From assembly GCA_018647765.1 (NCBI GenBank), contig JABGSN010000046.1, forward strand, positions 24,726-88,725: a stretch of DNA of 64,000 bases, written 5' to 3'. The translations under genes were made by a program, and so were the position numbers. This document shows, piece by piece, positions 21,801-30,554 of the stretch (its first letter is position 1; the number at the start of each line of letters is the position of its first letter). Source of the stretch: Oceanospirillaceae bacterium. Lineage in GTDB: Bacteria > Pseudomonadota > Gammaproteobacteria > Pseudomonadales > Balneatricaceae. The notes beneath the pieces were generated by a model. That model was not told the DNA's origin. It searched no databases and saw nothing but the letters and a program-made list of their open reading frames with translations.

Positions 21801-23632
21801 TTTAAACCGGTGTTCGATTTGATGCTGTAGGGGTGGGCATTAATGACCTTGACACCCATGCGTTCCAGGATGGGCAACACATCCGACAAGGCCTTGGCTT
21901 TACCGTGGCCAAATACCTTAAAACTTAAGCCTTGATCATCTTGATTCAAAGACCGGTATAAATAGGTGGACAGAGGCTTGTCGGCGTTAATTTTCTGCAG
22001 CCGCATCAAATCCATGACGGCGACTTGGGCCGAAAAGTTCTCTTGGTAGGCCATGGGGAAGGCAAGGGCGTATTGTTTGAACAGTTTATTGCCTTTGGCC
22101 TCGCCCTGTTTATTATTAAGTGCAGAATGCAAATGGTCAGTCCACGACAACATAGAATCACGCATTTGTTGCTCAATATCGTCGATGTCGTAGGCCGTGT
22201 TATGAATGTCTTTGCCGTGTACAGTCAATTGGATACGCGCGAGCGGCAGTTCGGAGAACATGACGTTAAAGTCAACGCTGGTGCCTTCGAACTCGCTCAT
22301 TAAAATGGCTTGCATCTTAATTCTAAATTGGGTGTTAAAGCGCTCCCTAGGCACGTATACCAAGGCGGTGGCAAAGCGGCCATAGGTGTCTAAACGCAAA
22401 AATAACCGTAAGTGATGGCGTTCCTGAGTCTCGATGACGCCACGAATAATGGGGTACAACTCGTCCACACTGGCTTGCAACATTTCATCACGCGGGTAGT
22501 GGTTTAATATGTGCTGCAGGGCCTTGCCTTTATGGCTGTTCGGTAGTAGTTGAATACGCTCTCGTAGATCCTGTGCTTTGCGGCGCAACAGTGGGATATC
22601 GTCAATCCGAGCGGTATAGGCGGCAGAGGAGTAGAGCCCAAAGAAACGATCTTCCCCCACCACCTGGCCTTGATCATCAAATCGTTTAAGGCCAAGGTAG
22701 TCGAAATTGACCGGCCTATGTACGGTTGAGCGGCTAGTGGACTTCGTCATCACTAGCATTTCAGGTACCAATGCTAAACCAGATTGGTGTTGTGACAAGG
22801 TGGTGGGTAACAAACTGTGCGGGCTGCAGTTGTCATCTCTAAAGCTTCCTAACCCAGTGCCCGTTTTGGGTGTCAGTTGACAGAGGCCGGTTTTGGCATC
22901 TTTAGATAGGTCATAAGAACGATACCCGATAAAGGTAAAATGGTTGCTGGCGACCCAGCGCAAAAAGGCGACGTTTTCTGCCAAATCTTCTGCGGCGACC
23001 GGTAGCTTTTGTGTTTCTAAGGTGTCGATGATGGACACCAGTTTGGAGCGCATGGGTTGCCAGTCGTCAACCACCAAGTTCACATCACTGATAACGTTGG
23101 TTAAGGTGTCGATGATTTCCTGCACCGCAGACGCTTCTGTTTGCTGGTCAATTTCGAAGCGCATCATGGCTTCTAAATTGGCATTATCGGCCTTGCCGGT
23201 GAAAGGCGTGATGCTAGTGACTTTGCCTTTGGTGTCGCGTTCAACGGCGACTACCGGATGCGTGGTGGTGTGTATGGTATGGCCTAGATGACCTAAGGCA
23301 TTGGTGATCGAGGACACCAAAAAGGCTTTGTCGTCACAAATAATATCAACCGTGGTGTGGCTGGTGTGCCACTGATGTTCGTCGTAGTTGGGATTGTAAA
23401 CGCGAATTTTCACTTCATTCGCTTGGCGCTGTTTAACACCATCCCACAGGCTAACAATAGCACCGTACAGGTTGTTGGTGTCAAATTGGACCAGTTCTGC
23501 TGGGATGCTCTCGGCATAATACAGACGAGCTAATTGCTGCATAGTGTTGCAATTAGTTTTGTTTTGGTGGGTGTTAATGAGGCCACAAACTAAATCGATA
23601 GCGTTATTTTTCTTATCCGAGAGGGTGCGCAT
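18827..23632 (-). CDS. gdhB: NAD-specific glutamate dehydrogenase, large 180-kDa type
   Basis: A 1601-residue protein of the bacterial L-GDH family first defined in Streptomyces and Pseudomonas. It oxidatively deaminates glutamate to 2-oxoglutarate with NAD. The N-terminal half carries ACT-like regulatory segments. The catalytic core lies around 800-1200: GGKVARGGLRWSDRKEDYRTE, AVIVPLGAKGGF with the lysine region, DMAGDVFGNGMLLSE, and FFWNGGIGTYVK-type sequence before the NAD domain (NLRVNGNELGAKVIGEGGN). The ATG follows AAGGAAA. It is divergent from argR and heads the ast cluster. Pseudomonas gdhB is known to be arginine-inducible through ArgR, and a matching operator lies upstream here. Confidence 0.95.
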   Translation of the reverse strand: MRTLSDKKNNAIDLVCGLINTHQNKTNCNTMQQLARLYYAESIPAELVQFDTNNLYGAIVSLWDGVKQRQANEVKIRVYNPNYDEHQWHTSHTTVDIICDDKAFLVSSITNALGHLGHTIHTTTHPVVAVERDTKGKVTSITPFTGKADNANLEAMMRFEIDQQTEASAVQEIIDTLTNVISDVNLVVDDWQPMRSKLVSIIDTLETQKLPVAAEDLAENVAFLRWVASNHFTFIGYRSYDLSKDAKTGLCQLTPKTGTGLGSFRDDNCSPHSLLPTTLSQHQSGLALVPEMLVMTKSTSRSTVHRPVNFDYLGLKRFDDQGQVVGEDRFFGLYSSAAYTARIDDIPLLRRKAQDLRERIQLLPNSHKGKALQHILNHYPRDEMLQASVDELYPIIRGVIETQERHHLRLFLRLDTYGRFATALVYVPRERFNTQFRIKMQAILMSEFEGTSVDFNVMFSELPLARIQLTVHGKDIHNTAYDIDDIEQQMRDSMLSWTDHLHSALNNKQGEAKGNKLFKQYALAFPMAYQENFSAQVAVMDLMRLQKINADKPLSTYLYRSLNQDDQGLSFKVFGHGKAKALSDVLPILERMGVKVINAHPYSIKSNTGLNHWIIDFVIQIDAQVNLDGANVKERFQDAFSQIYSGRVANDRFNSLVLAANLTWQQIILVRAISSYLHQIQVPFSQTYMQSTLMRNANITHTLVRLFEARFNPKAQADASQITQLQEDIGLALEQVSNLDEDRIVKYFLACIMAMLRTNYYQTDSDGQAHQYLSLKLDPSHIPGVPLPLPKYEIFVYSTWVEGVHLRGGKVARGGLRWSDRKEDYRTEVLGLVKAQMVKNAVIVPLGAKGGFVCKQLPITQDREELMAEVIRSYSTFIQALLDVTDNMVDKQVVAPKQVVRYDDDDPYLVVAADKGTATFSDLANSISDNNNFWLGDAFASGGANGYDHKKMGITARGAWESVKRLFAEQGRDCQTQDFTAVGVGDMAGDVFGNGMLLSEHICLQAAFNHLHIFIDPTPNAANSFVERQRLFNLPRSSWSDYEQQLISKGGGIFERSAKAIALSPQIQTMLGTDAKKMTPNELIHALLKMPVDLFWNGGIGTYVKASSENHSDIGDPANDNLRVNGNELGAKVIGEGGNLGFSQHGRIEFAQSGGYINTDAIDNSAGVDSSDHEVNIKILLSQLVDAGDMTVKQRNTLLASMTDEVGDLVLSHNYHQSLVLSIAQSQASIHLSDHKRLIHSLEKQGRLNRALEGLPDDANMDERARLQQGLTRPEIAVLLAYSKMRLFDELMAADIGNDAYLASNLEHYFPKVLSKKYAAAMGSHPLRSEIIATHVTNQMGNRMGSTFCNYLQEEMGAEAGDMARTYTAACDIVDANSLWQELDRVTLMLDYSSSMALHKHIQTLLEDLTLWLLSRHAGESIQAMVDQYQQPMQDYTSQLADLLPPTAAQRIQTQAQKLSQSGVDTGISQRLSQLEFLYHGLDVAQVARECASQVPAAAQTWYGLYERFQGDWINQAIANLPSQDPWQRKARTSLKQEFEASLAQLTQAVMSSDQNQAWEQHHQDEIERCLNLFSELQTNSNINLAMLSVAVREIAKLKAN

Positions 23633-23712
23633 TTAGGTTTCCTTGAGTTAGAGCACGATATACGAAACTGCCAGCTACTATTATTCAAGAAACACCCGCC
23701 CCGCACTAGGGG

Positions 23713-23754
23713 GTAAGTTGAGATAGCGCGACCCTATTTGTTGGGAAAATGACA
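23713..23754 (-). promoter_or_regulatory. Candidate ArgR operator in the argR-gdhB intergenic region
   Basis: Read on the minus strand, TGTCAT is followed exactly 21 bp later by GGTCGC, and the second is followed after 8 nt by AA. The Pseudomonas ArgR half-site, as I recall it, is TGTCGC-N8-AA-N5 in direct repeat, i.e. a 21-bp period. Here 12 of the 16 fixed positions match. The site lies about 80-120 bp upstream of gdhB and 70-115 bp upstream of argR, suitable for control of both. Confidence 0.5.
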
Positions 23755-23825
23755 TTCCATGGCTTAGATCTGGTTTTATGACCTTTTTATGCCCTCTTAG
23801 GGGAATTCAGTGTATCCTTTAGTCT

Positions 23826-24821
23826 ATGCCAGAGACCCCAATAAATCACATCGTAGGTTTGCTACTTTTACCACAGGCGAGTTTGAGCCACTATGGCCAA
23901 ATAGCTGAGTTGTTATTACACGCCAACCGCATTTTAGAGCGCCCGCACTATCGTCAACAGGTGTTTTCTTTAGGTGGTGAGTGTGTGCTGGGAGCAGCGC
24001 CAGACTATCTTTCCAGTGAAAAGCTTGAAACCTTGTTTATAATTGGCGACTTACTCGTGCCGGCAGCAGCCGATGCCATGTTAGAACGTTGGTTATTGCA
24101 GCAAGCCAAGTCGGGTGTGCAAATTTTGGCCATCGGTACGGGCATTATACCGTTGGCTAATACGGGGTTGTTAAACGGTAAACGGGCCTGTTGTCACTGG
24201 TCTAGCATCGAAGTCTTACGTGCGGCCTACCCAGACGTGAGGTGGAGTCATCACTTGTTTGAGGCCGAGCAACAGTTGCTCACCTGTGCCGGTGGGGCGT
24301 CTACTACGGATCTGATGTTGTCATGGTTAGGGCAACAACAAAACTTGGATCTGGCCGCGCATCTGTCGGAATGGTTTTTGGTGGAACGTATGCGTCCCCA
24401 AGATGCGCAGCAACGCATCCCTCTAAAAGCCCGTATTGGCACCAGTCAGCCTAAACTCATTGAAGCTGTGACGCTGATGGAAACCAACCTTGAAGAGCCT
24501 TTGTCACCCGACGATCTGGCGTACCACGTGGGCCTTTCTCGGCGTCACTTAGAACGTTTATTTAAGAAACATTTAGACAGTGTGCCATCACGCTTTTATT
24601 TGCAACTGAGGCTAGACAAGGCACGGCAAATGTTACGTGACACAGACCGCTCTATCGTCGAGGTGGGTATGGCCTGTGGTTTTTCTTCCGCCAGCCACTT
24701 TAGTACCACCTACCGCACCCACTTCAATCTTACACCACGTCAAGAGCGAGGCCGCGCAACACATGTGGAGTCGGCACCAAGCTGGACTCACTCAGTGGCA
24801 ATTCAGCGCCGTTTAGATTAG
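23826..24821 (+). CDS. argR: AraC-family regulator with DJ-1/PfpI-like domain, ArgR of the Pseudomonas type
   Basis: A 331-residue transcription factor. Residues ~10-190 form a glutamine-amidotransferase-like (DJ-1/PfpI) ligand-sensing domain (HIVGLLLLPQASLSHYGQ at the start, TCAGGASTTDLMLSWLG later). Residues ~215-315 form the double helix-turn-helix AraC domain (PDDLAYHVGLSRRHLERLFKKH and IVEVGMACGFSSASHFSTTYR). This architecture is shared by GlxA-type regulators, including Pseudomonas ArgR, which activates aru and gdhB and represses synthesis genes in response to arginine. Divergence from gdhB and the ast cluster, and the nearby operator, support the ArgR assignment over other GlxA-type regulators. 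Confidence 0.85.
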   Translation: MPETPINHIVGLLLLPQASLSHYGQIAELLLHANRILERPHYRQQVFSLGGECVLGAAPDYLSSEKLETLFIIGDLLVPAAADAMLERWLLQQAKSGVQILAIGTGIIPLANTGLLNGKRACCHWSSIEVLRAAYPDVRWSHHLFEAEQQLLTCAGGASTTDLMLSWLGQQQNLDLAAHLSEWFLVERMRPQDAQQRIPLKARIGTSQPKLIEAVTLMETNLEEPLSPDDLAYHVGLSRRHLERLFKKHLDSVPSRFYLQLRLDKARQMLRDTDRSIVEVGMACGFSSASHFSTTYRTHFNLTPRQERGRATHVESAPSWTHSVAIQRRLD

Positions 24822-24850
24822 CTGTACAACCTTAATTAATAGAGTCACTT

Positions 24851-25441
24851 ATGGATATTTTTGCAGCCGCAACTTTGCTGTTTTTGGTCATGGACCCGTT
24901 GGGCAACATTCCTTTGTTTTTGTCGGTATTAAAGCAGGTGCCAGAAGCAAGGCAGCGCCTAGTGTTGCGCCGTGAATTGTTGATTGCCTATGTAGTGCTG
25001 CTATTGTTTTTAGTGCTTGGACCACACATTTTGCAATTTTTGCAGGTGTCGCAAGAAGCCATCCGTATTGGCGGTGGCATTGTCTTGTTTTTGATCGCCT
25101 TAAAAATGATTTTCCCCAAAGAGGGCGGTTTGTTGGGAAAAACCCCCGATGGCGAACCATTTATTGTTCCTTTAGCTATTCCGCTTATGGCCGGACCTTC
25201 AAGTTTGGCCATGATTATGTTGATGCGTAAATCGGCGGAAGGCCAGTGGCTAGAATTATGGTTGGCAGTGACCGTAGCATGGTTGGTATCGGCGGTTATC
25301 TTGTTAGCCTCGCGCCGCTTATACAGTTTGCTGGGAGAAAAAGGCCTGATCGCCATAGAGCGCCTCATGGGCATGGTGCTGATTATTATGGCAGTACAAA
25401 TGTTACTCGAAGGCACGGCACAATACCTGCACCTACGCTAG
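24851..25441 (+). CDS. MarC/YhgN-family integral membrane protein
   Basis: A 196-residue inner-membrane protein with six hydrophobic segments. The start MDIFAAATLLFLVMDPLGNIPLFLSVLKQ and the later IPLAIPLMAGPSSLAMIML are diagnostic of the MarC family (UPF0056), closest in style to YhgN. The physiological role of the family is unsettled; the name MarC reflects an old, since withdrawn, link to multiple antibiotic resistance. It lies 29 nt after argR on the same strand, so it may be read with it. Confidence 0.85.
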   Translation: MDIFAAATLLFLVMDPLGNIPLFLSVLKQVPEARQRLVLRRELLIAYVVLLLFLVLGPHILQFLQVSQEAIRIGGGIVLFLIALKMIFPKEGGLLGKTPDGEPFIVPLAIPLMAGPSSLAMIMLMRKSAEGQWLELWLAVTVAWLVSAVILLASRRLYSLLGEKGLIAIERLMGMVLIIMAVQMLLEGTAQYLHLR

Positions 25442-25584
25442 GCAGTCATCGTTGCCCATCAACGGTGGCTGGAGCTAGAAGCTACTTTCATGTCGCATCA
25501 AGATAGACGCTGCGCCAGCGAATGGCCCATAGTGCGGGGTTAATGAGTTAATCGCGTGGTCAGACCACGGCAAAGGTATTGAAC

Positions 25585-26970
25585 ATGAGTTTAAGCGTTT
25601 TCGACTTGATGAAAATAGGCATCGGGCCTTCTAGTTCTCACACTGTAGGGCCCATGCGGGCAGCGTTGGCGTTTGTGGAACAGCTTAAAGCTGATGCTAG
25701 GCTGTCGCAAGTGGCACGGGTTAAAGGTGAGCTGTTTGGGTCTTTGGGTGCCACAGGTAAAGGCCATGCCAGCGACATTGCGGTCATTCTAGGGTTGTTG
25801 GGAGAAGCCCCCGACACCATTGATCCTCCCAAAGTGCACCCCATGTTAGCCAAGATAGAGTCTAATGAGCGCTTGCCGTTGATGGGCGAGCATGAGATTG
25901 AATTTATTCAACATCGTGATGTTATTCTTAACCTAGAAGAATCGCTGCCGTACCACCCTAATGGCATGACCATGAGCGCGTTTGACGCCGACGGTGGGTT
26001 AATAATGGAAATGTCTTACTATTCCGTGGGTGGTGGTTTTATCGTTGACGAAATGGCGGCTAAGGCCGACGCGCTACCGGTTGATGATCAGCCACAGATA
26101 CCTTTCCCATTTACCTCTGGTGTTGAACTGCTTGCCCATTGTGATTCGACGGGCAAAAGTATCAGTGCCATCATGATGGAAAATGAAAAAACATGGCGCA
26201 CAGAAGAAGAGATTAAAAGCCAGTTGCTGCACATGTGGGAAGTGATGAAAGAGTGTGTGCATAACGGTTGCCATACCGAGGGAGTATTGCCCGGCGGACT
26301 AAATGTTAAGCGACGTGCTGCCGACCTATATCAAAAACTCAGTAGTTTGGGGTCGGTGAAAGTCATTACCCCACAGCTGTCGGCCATGGATTGGGTTAAT
26401 CTGTATGCCATGGCAGTGAACGAAGAAAATGCCGCCGGTGGACGTATTGTTACGGCACCCACCAACGGTGCCGCAGGCATTATGCCTGCCGTCATGCACT
26501 ACTACGACAATTTTTACCCCAATGCTGATGATGACGGTATCGTGCGCTTTATGTTGGCCGCTGCAGCCGTGGGTATTTTGTGTAAGTTAAACGCGTCTAT
26601 TTCTGGAGCCGAAGTGGGTTGCCAGGGCGAGGTGGGTAGCGCTTGTGCCATGGCCGCCGCAGGATTGGCAGAAGTCATTGGCGGCACCCCGCGTCAGGTG
26701 GAGAATGCCGCTGAAATTGGCATGGAACACAATTTAGGTTTAACCTGTGACCCGATTGCAGGTTTAGTACAGGTGCCATGTATCGAACGCAACGCCATGG
26801 GGTCGATTAAAGCCATTAACGCTGCCCATATGGGTATGCGCGGTGATGGTGAACATTTGGTGTCGTTGGACGACGTGATTAAAACCATGCGTGAAACCGG
26901 TGCCGACATGCAGGAAAAGTATAAAGAAACTTCCCGTGGAGGCCTCGCAGTTAACGTTACTAACTGCTAA
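25585..26970 (+). CDS. sdaA: L-serine dehydratase (iron-sulfur type, single chain)
   Basis: A 461-residue SdaA/SdaB-type enzyme that deaminates L-serine to pyruvate and ammonia using an oxygen-sensitive 4Fe-4S cluster. The N-terminal beta domain starts [20 protein letters not shown]; the alpha domain has [17 protein letters not shown], the cluster cysteines in [20 protein letters not shown], and [19 protein letters not shown] prefer the ATG at 25585 with an AAAGG site over the TTG two codons earlier. Pyruvate and ammonia production fits the amino-acid-catabolism setting. The following regulator gene is 60 nt away. Confidence 0.95.
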   Translation: MSLSVFDLMKIGIGPSSSHTVGPMRAALAFVEQLKADARLSQVARVKGELFGSLGATGKGHASDIAVILGLLGEAPDTIDPPKVHPMLAKIESNERLPLMGEHEIEFIQHRDVILNLEESLPYHPNGMTMSAFDADGGLIMEMSYYSVGGGFIVDEMAAKADALPVDDQPQIPFPFTSGVELLAHCDSTGKSISAIMMENEKTWRTEEEIKSQLLHMWEVMKECVHNGCHTEGVLPGGLNVKRRAADLYQKLSSLGSVKVITPQLSAMDWVNLYAMAVNEENAAGGRIVTAPTNGAAGIMPAVMHYYDNFYPNADDDGIVRFMLAAAAVGILCKLNASISGAEVGCQGEVGSACAMAAAGLAEVIGGTPRQVENAAEIGMEHNLGLTCDPIAGLVQVPCIERNAMGSIKAINAAHMGMRGDGEHLVSLDDVIKTMRETGADMQEKYKETSRGGLAVNVTNC

Positions 26971-27030
26971 TTCTGTTATTCTTGCTACCAAAGATGTTTA
27001 TCACCAAAATTAGTTAGCACGGAGAAGTAC

Positions 27031-27645
27031 ATGTCTAGACTGCGCCCTGAGGCAGGTATATTACCTCCCGTTGCTAGTGCCATTGCTCAGCAAGCAAGTT
27101 TTGGTGAACGGCTGCGGGCGTTACGCCAAGCCCGAAAAATGACCTTGCAACAGGCAAGCAAGGAGACTGGTGTAGCCCAATCGACTTTATCGAAGATGGA
27201 AAACAACCAGCTGTCTCCGACCTTCAATTTGATGCAAAAGCTGGCCGTGGGCCTTGGCATAGACATGCCTCAATTGTTTGCGCCCGTGCATGAACCCCGT
27301 ATTTCTGGGCGTCGCAGTGTCACAAAAAAACAACAAGGCCGAGAGCACCTCACCGCCACCTACGAACATGAACTGTTGGCCACCGAACTTGATTCTAAAC
27401 GCATGGTGCCGTTTAAAAGCCGAGTGCGGGCTCGACACCTCGATCAGTTTGATGGCTGGGTTAGGCATGAAGGTGAAGAGCTACTATTGGTGCTAGAAGG
27501 CGACGTAGTGGTCTATACCGAAGAATATGAGCCGCTACCGCTCAGCGAAGGCGACAGCACTTATTTTGACAGCACGATGGGTCATGCTGTGGTGTCTACT
27601 AGTAAAGAAGACGCGTTAGTGCTTTGGGTGTGTGTGGCCCAATGA
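27031..27645 (+). CDS. XRE-family regulator with C-terminal cupin sensor domain
   Basis: A 204-residue two-domain transcription factor. The helix-turn-helix is at ~27-80 (LRALRQARKMTLQQASKETG, STLSKMENNQLSPTFNLMQKLAVGLGI) and a cupin_2 fold at ~130-200 (FDGWVRHEGEELLLVLEGDVVVY...LSEGDSTYFDSTMGHAVV). Such regulators sense small molecules such as amino acids, polyamines or their derivatives. Its position directly after sdaA suggests a link to serine or amino-acid use, but the target is unknown. Its stop codon overlaps the rdgB start (ATGA). Confidence 0.85.
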   Translation: MSRLRPEAGILPPVASAIAQQASFGERLRALRQARKMTLQQASKETGVAQSTLSKMENNQLSPTFNLMQKLAVGLGIDMPQLFAPVHEPRISGRRSVTKKQQGREHLTATYEHELLATELDSKRMVPFKSRVRARHLDQFDGWVRHEGEELLLVLEGDVVVYTEEYEPLPLSEGDSTYFDSTMGHAVVSTSKEDALVLWVCVAQ

Positions 27646-28241
27646 GACAAGTTGTATTAGCCAGTGGTAACGCCGGTAAACTGATAGAATTTGGCCAATG
27701 TTTGGCGCCACTGGGTATTGAGTTAGTGGCTCAAAGTCAGTTTGTGAGCCAAGAAGTCGAAGAAACGGGCCTGTCTTTTGTCGAAAATGCCATTCTTAAA
27801 GCCCGCCATGCGGCGGCTGCATCGGGCCTGCCTGCACTTGCAGATGACTCGGGTTTAGAAGTTGATGCGTTGCACGGTGCACCGGGTATATACTCGGCGC
27901 GTTACGCGGGGTCGGCGTTATCCGGAGCCGTCAAAGATGCGGCAAACAGCGCCCACTTAATAGCCAATTTAAAACATGTGCCTAGCCATCAACGTAACGC
28001 TCGGTTTCAATGTGTCTTGGTTTACATGCGCCATGCACAAGACCCGACGCCACTGATCTGTCAGGCGGCATGGGAAGGGGTGATTATGGACACGCCACAA
28101 GGCGAACATGGTTTTGGCTACGACCCTATTTTTCAAGTGTTAGAAAAAGGCTGCCGTGCGGCTCAGCTCACCCCACAGGAAAAGATCTCCATTAGCCACC
28201 GGGGTCAAGCTTTAGCTCAATTACAACGGGCCTTGGTTTAG
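27642..28241 (+). CDS. rdgB: XTP/dITP diphosphatase (HAM1/RdgB)
   Basis: A 199-residue house-cleaning nucleotide pyrophosphatase that removes dITP and XTP from the nucleotide pool. The motifs are LASGNAGKLIEF (1-14), ADDSGLEVDALHGAPGIYSARYAG (~68-91), HGFGYDPIFQV and ISHRGQAL near the C-terminus. The start is the ATG overlapping the preceding stop codon. rdgB followed by hemW is a conserved gammaproteobacterial pair. Confidence 0.96.
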   Translation: MRQVVLASGNAGKLIEFGQCLAPLGIELVAQSQFVSQEVEETGLSFVENAILKARHAAAASGLPALADDSGLEVDALHGAPGIYSARYAGSALSGAVKDAANSAHLIANLKHVPSHQRNARFQCVLVYMRHAQDPTPLICQAAWEGVIMDTPQGEHGFGYDPIFQVLEKGCRAAQLTPQEKISISHRGQALAQLQRALV

Positions 28242-28259
28242 CGGCCTCGAGTAACATTG

Positions 28260-29402
28260 ATGCACACACTGCCTACTTTAAGCCTTTATATTCATATCCC
28301 TTGGTGTGTGCGTAAATGCCCCTATTGTGATTTTAATTCACACGCGACTCAAGCGGGTGACGACATCCCTGAAGCCACTTATATCGCTGCTTTATTGCAA
28401 GACTTGGCAACCGAACTCAAGGCCGTTGCAGGGCGGCGCTTACATAGCATTTTTATAGGTGGTGGCACCCCCAGCCTTATGAGCGCTGAGGGTATTGGCG
28501 ACATATTAACCTTTGTTAAAACCCATATCGACTGCGAAAGCGATACGGAGGTCACGCTAGAGGCTAACCCAGGCACCTTTGAACAGGCTAAATTTGCAGG
28601 CTTTCTTGAGCAGGGCGTGAATCGGTTATCCATTGGGGTGCAAAGCTTTGATGATGATTGTTTGCAGGCGTTGGGGCGTATTCATAGCGCTAGACAAGCG
28701 AAACTTGCCATTGGCAAGGCTCAGGCTTTGGGCTTTGAACGTATTAACCTAGACCTTATGCATGGTTTGCCTGGGCAAACGCTGGCCAGCGGACTTGCAG
28801 ACCTACAACAAGCCCTCGACTTTGGCACTGACCATTTATCATGGTATCAGCTCACCATAGAGCCTAATACGGAATTTCATAGCCGCCCACCAAACCTGCC
28901 GGACGAAGAAGTGTTGGTGGACATCCAGGACCAGGGCCAAGGCCTAATCGAAGCTGCTGGGTTGTCTCAATACGAGATTTCTGCCTATTCAAAACCCGCA
29001 AACCAAGCGCGGCATAATCTAAACTACTGGCGCTTTGGTGATTATATTGGCGTGGGCGCCGGTGCTCATGGCAAGGTGAGTTATTGGCAGAGCGGTAGCA
29101 TGGTGATAGAGCGACGGGTAAAGCTGCGCCAGCCGAAGGCCTATATGAGCGCAATTAATGCCTTATCTTCGAGCCATATAGTGACCCCAGAAGAGCTGCA
29201 GTTAGAGTTTTTTATGAACGCGCTACGCCTTCAGGCAGGGGTATCGACAGACGACTATTTGGCTAATACAGGTCAGACCTTGAGTAACGTAAAAGGTGCA
29301 CTAGTTTCAGCCCGAAAAGCTGGACTAATGATGCCCGATCGATTGCAAGCAAGCCCTTTGGGTTGGCGGTTTCTCAATGACTTGCTGACTTATTTTGAGT
29401 AG
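28260..29402 (+). CDS. hemW: Radical SAM heme chaperone HemW
   Basis: A 380-residue HemN-like radical SAM protein. Cys16, Cys20 and Cys23 in PWCVRKCPYCDF bind the 4Fe-4S cluster; GGGTPSLM, the NRLSIGVQSFDD block and the C-terminal HemN domain (~300-375) follow. HemW inserts heme into respiratory enzymes and was long misannotated as a coproporphyrinogen oxidase. True HemN has an extra N-terminal extension that is absent here. I use the ATG at 28260, one codon after a possible TTG. The gene ends 1 nt before the convergent gene at 29404. Confidence 0.94.
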   Translation: MHTLPTLSLYIHIPWCVRKCPYCDFNSHATQAGDDIPEATYIAALLQDLATELKAVAGRRLHSIFIGGGTPSLMSAEGIGDILTFVKTHIDCESDTEVTLEANPGTFEQAKFAGFLEQGVNRLSIGVQSFDDDCLQALGRIHSARQAKLAIGKAQALGFERINLDLMHGLPGQTLASGLADLQQALDFGTDHLSWYQLTIEPNTEFHSRPPNLPDEEVLVDIQDQGQGLIEAAGLSQYEISAYSKPANQARHNLNYWRFGDYIGVGAGAHGKVSYWQSGSMVIERRVKLRQPKAYMSAINALSSSHIVTPEELQLEFFMNALRLQAGVSTDDYLANTGQTLSNVKGALVSARKAGLMMPDRLQASPLGWRFLNDLLTYFE

Positions 29403-29403
29403 A

Positions 29404-29850
29404 TTACTGTTCCAGGTAGAAGATTTGGCTAAACTTTAACGGTATAGGTTTGGCATTTAGGTCGGGCTGCACGGTTAATTCGAAACGCCACATTTCTTCT
29501 TCGGTAAAACGTAGTTGGGCAATATAGTAGATGGCGTTTTGTTCCTTTATTTGTACAAACTCTAACGGCAACACTTGGCCAAGAATGTTAGTGCGTGTGC
29601 CGCTAACTACAGCGGGTAGTGGTGTCATCGTCTGGCTGTCAATTACTGATATATTCAATAAAGCGCGATTTCTTGCGCGCGTAAAACCATAGCTTTGGGC
29701 GACCTCTGGCGTCACCATCATGGTATTAAATGCGTTGTAGTGAATGTCGTATTTTTGGCTATTAATGGCTTGTTCTGCAAAACTTGGCAGTGCCAAAGAG
29801 GCTAGTAATACAACACAGATAAAGCTAAGGTGGCGGATCGGGTGAATCAT
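29404..29850 (-). CDS. DUF4426-like periplasmic protein of unknown function
   Basis: A 148-residue secreted protein. A signal peptide ends near residue 25 (LALPSFA). The mature part (QKYDIHYNAFNTMMVTPEVAQSYG...LPLEFVQIKEQNAIYYIAQLRFTEEEMWRFELTVQP) looks like one small beta-rich domain and resembles the DUF4426 family, found next to rdgB/metW in pseudomonads. No catalytic residues can be pointed to. Here it faces hemW, whereas in Pseudomonas the neighbours run the same way, so the locus has been rearranged. Confidence 0.7.
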   Translation of the reverse strand: MIHPIRHLSFICVVLLASLALPSFAEQAINSQKYDIHYNAFNTMMVTPEVAQSYGFTRARNRALLNISVIDSQTMTPLPAVVSGTRTNILGQVLPLEFVQIKEQNAIYYIAQLRFTEEEMWRFELTVQPDLNAKPIPLKFSQIFYLEQ

Positions 29851-29956
29851 GGGTTGGCTTCTTACGTTCGACGATATAAGTCTTTATTGAAGGCCTAATT
29901 GTGCGTGATGCGTGGCAAAAAGTAAAAACAAAACATGGTAAATGGTAGGTGAAAAT

Positions 29957-30554
29957 ATGATAAAAAAATATTGGTCGAACGCGGCGCAATCATCACCATC
30001 CTACTGTTAGTCCTCTCTGCGACCGATAATATGCATATTATTAAAGGCGTAAAAGCCACCTATTTTCAGGGCCACACAACGGCCAATATCAATGACGGTT
30101 CTGGCTTCAATCAAACCATCATTGCGGCCGGTGAACATCAGCCCATAGCACAACATCACATTGTTGGTGGCAGCCGCTTGGAATGAACCAGGATGCACTT
30201 TGGTATACGGATGAACAAGATTTGGAGCTAGGGTATTGCTGTATTAGCGCTAATGCTCAAAATTAGGCCAAGGTCGCCCAGTTATTGCTTAACGATGGTC
30301 AGTGGCATGGCCAAACTCTTATTAATGGCGACTTTGTCCGCGCCATAAAGCAAATCACCTTGGTACCCTACTACGCTCACGCACTTTGGGTCGATCAGCG
30401 CAGCCCTGCTAACTTTTACGCCTTAATGGGCCATTTAGGTCAATACACCATTATCCATCCTAAAGAGAATATAGTGGTGATACGTTTAGGTGAAACCCGT
30501 ATCAAGGACAGCAACGAAAAGCAGAGCAATTGGTTGACCAAGTGCAGCAGTTAG
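29957..30554 (+). pseudogene. Broken serine hydrolase (beta-lactamase-superfamily, class C type)
   Basis: Pieces of one protein can be read in different frames. An N-terminal part (KKILV...ILLLVLSATDNMHIIKGVKATYFQGHT...FNQTIIAAGEHQP) is followed by a jump to QDALWYTDEQDLELGYCCISANAQN, an in-frame TAG, and then AKVAQLLLNDGQWHGQTLI...LWVDQRSPANFYALMGHLGQY. The order and motifs match secreted serine hydrolases of the penicillin-binding-protein/class C type, near 6-aminohexanoate-dimer hydrolase. The middle of the gene, which should hold the SxxK nucleophile and the YxN motif, is missing. It has at least one frameshift at the start, a large internal deletion and a stop, so it is not functional. 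Confidence 0.75.

Noticed and set aside
24988..25416. A 142-codon open frame antisense to marC.
   Set aside because: Composition and position are those of a shadow of a membrane-protein gene; there is no ribosome-binding site or recognisable domain.
25491..25512. TGTCGC followed by N8 and AG upstream of sdaA, resembling an ArgR half-site.
   Set aside because: Only one half-site is present, the AA is imperfect and no partner lies 21 bp away on either side.
28260..29402. hemW as oxygen-independent coproporphyrinogen oxidase (HemN).
   Set aside because: The HemN-specific N-terminal extension is missing and the gene pairs with rdgB, as hemW does.
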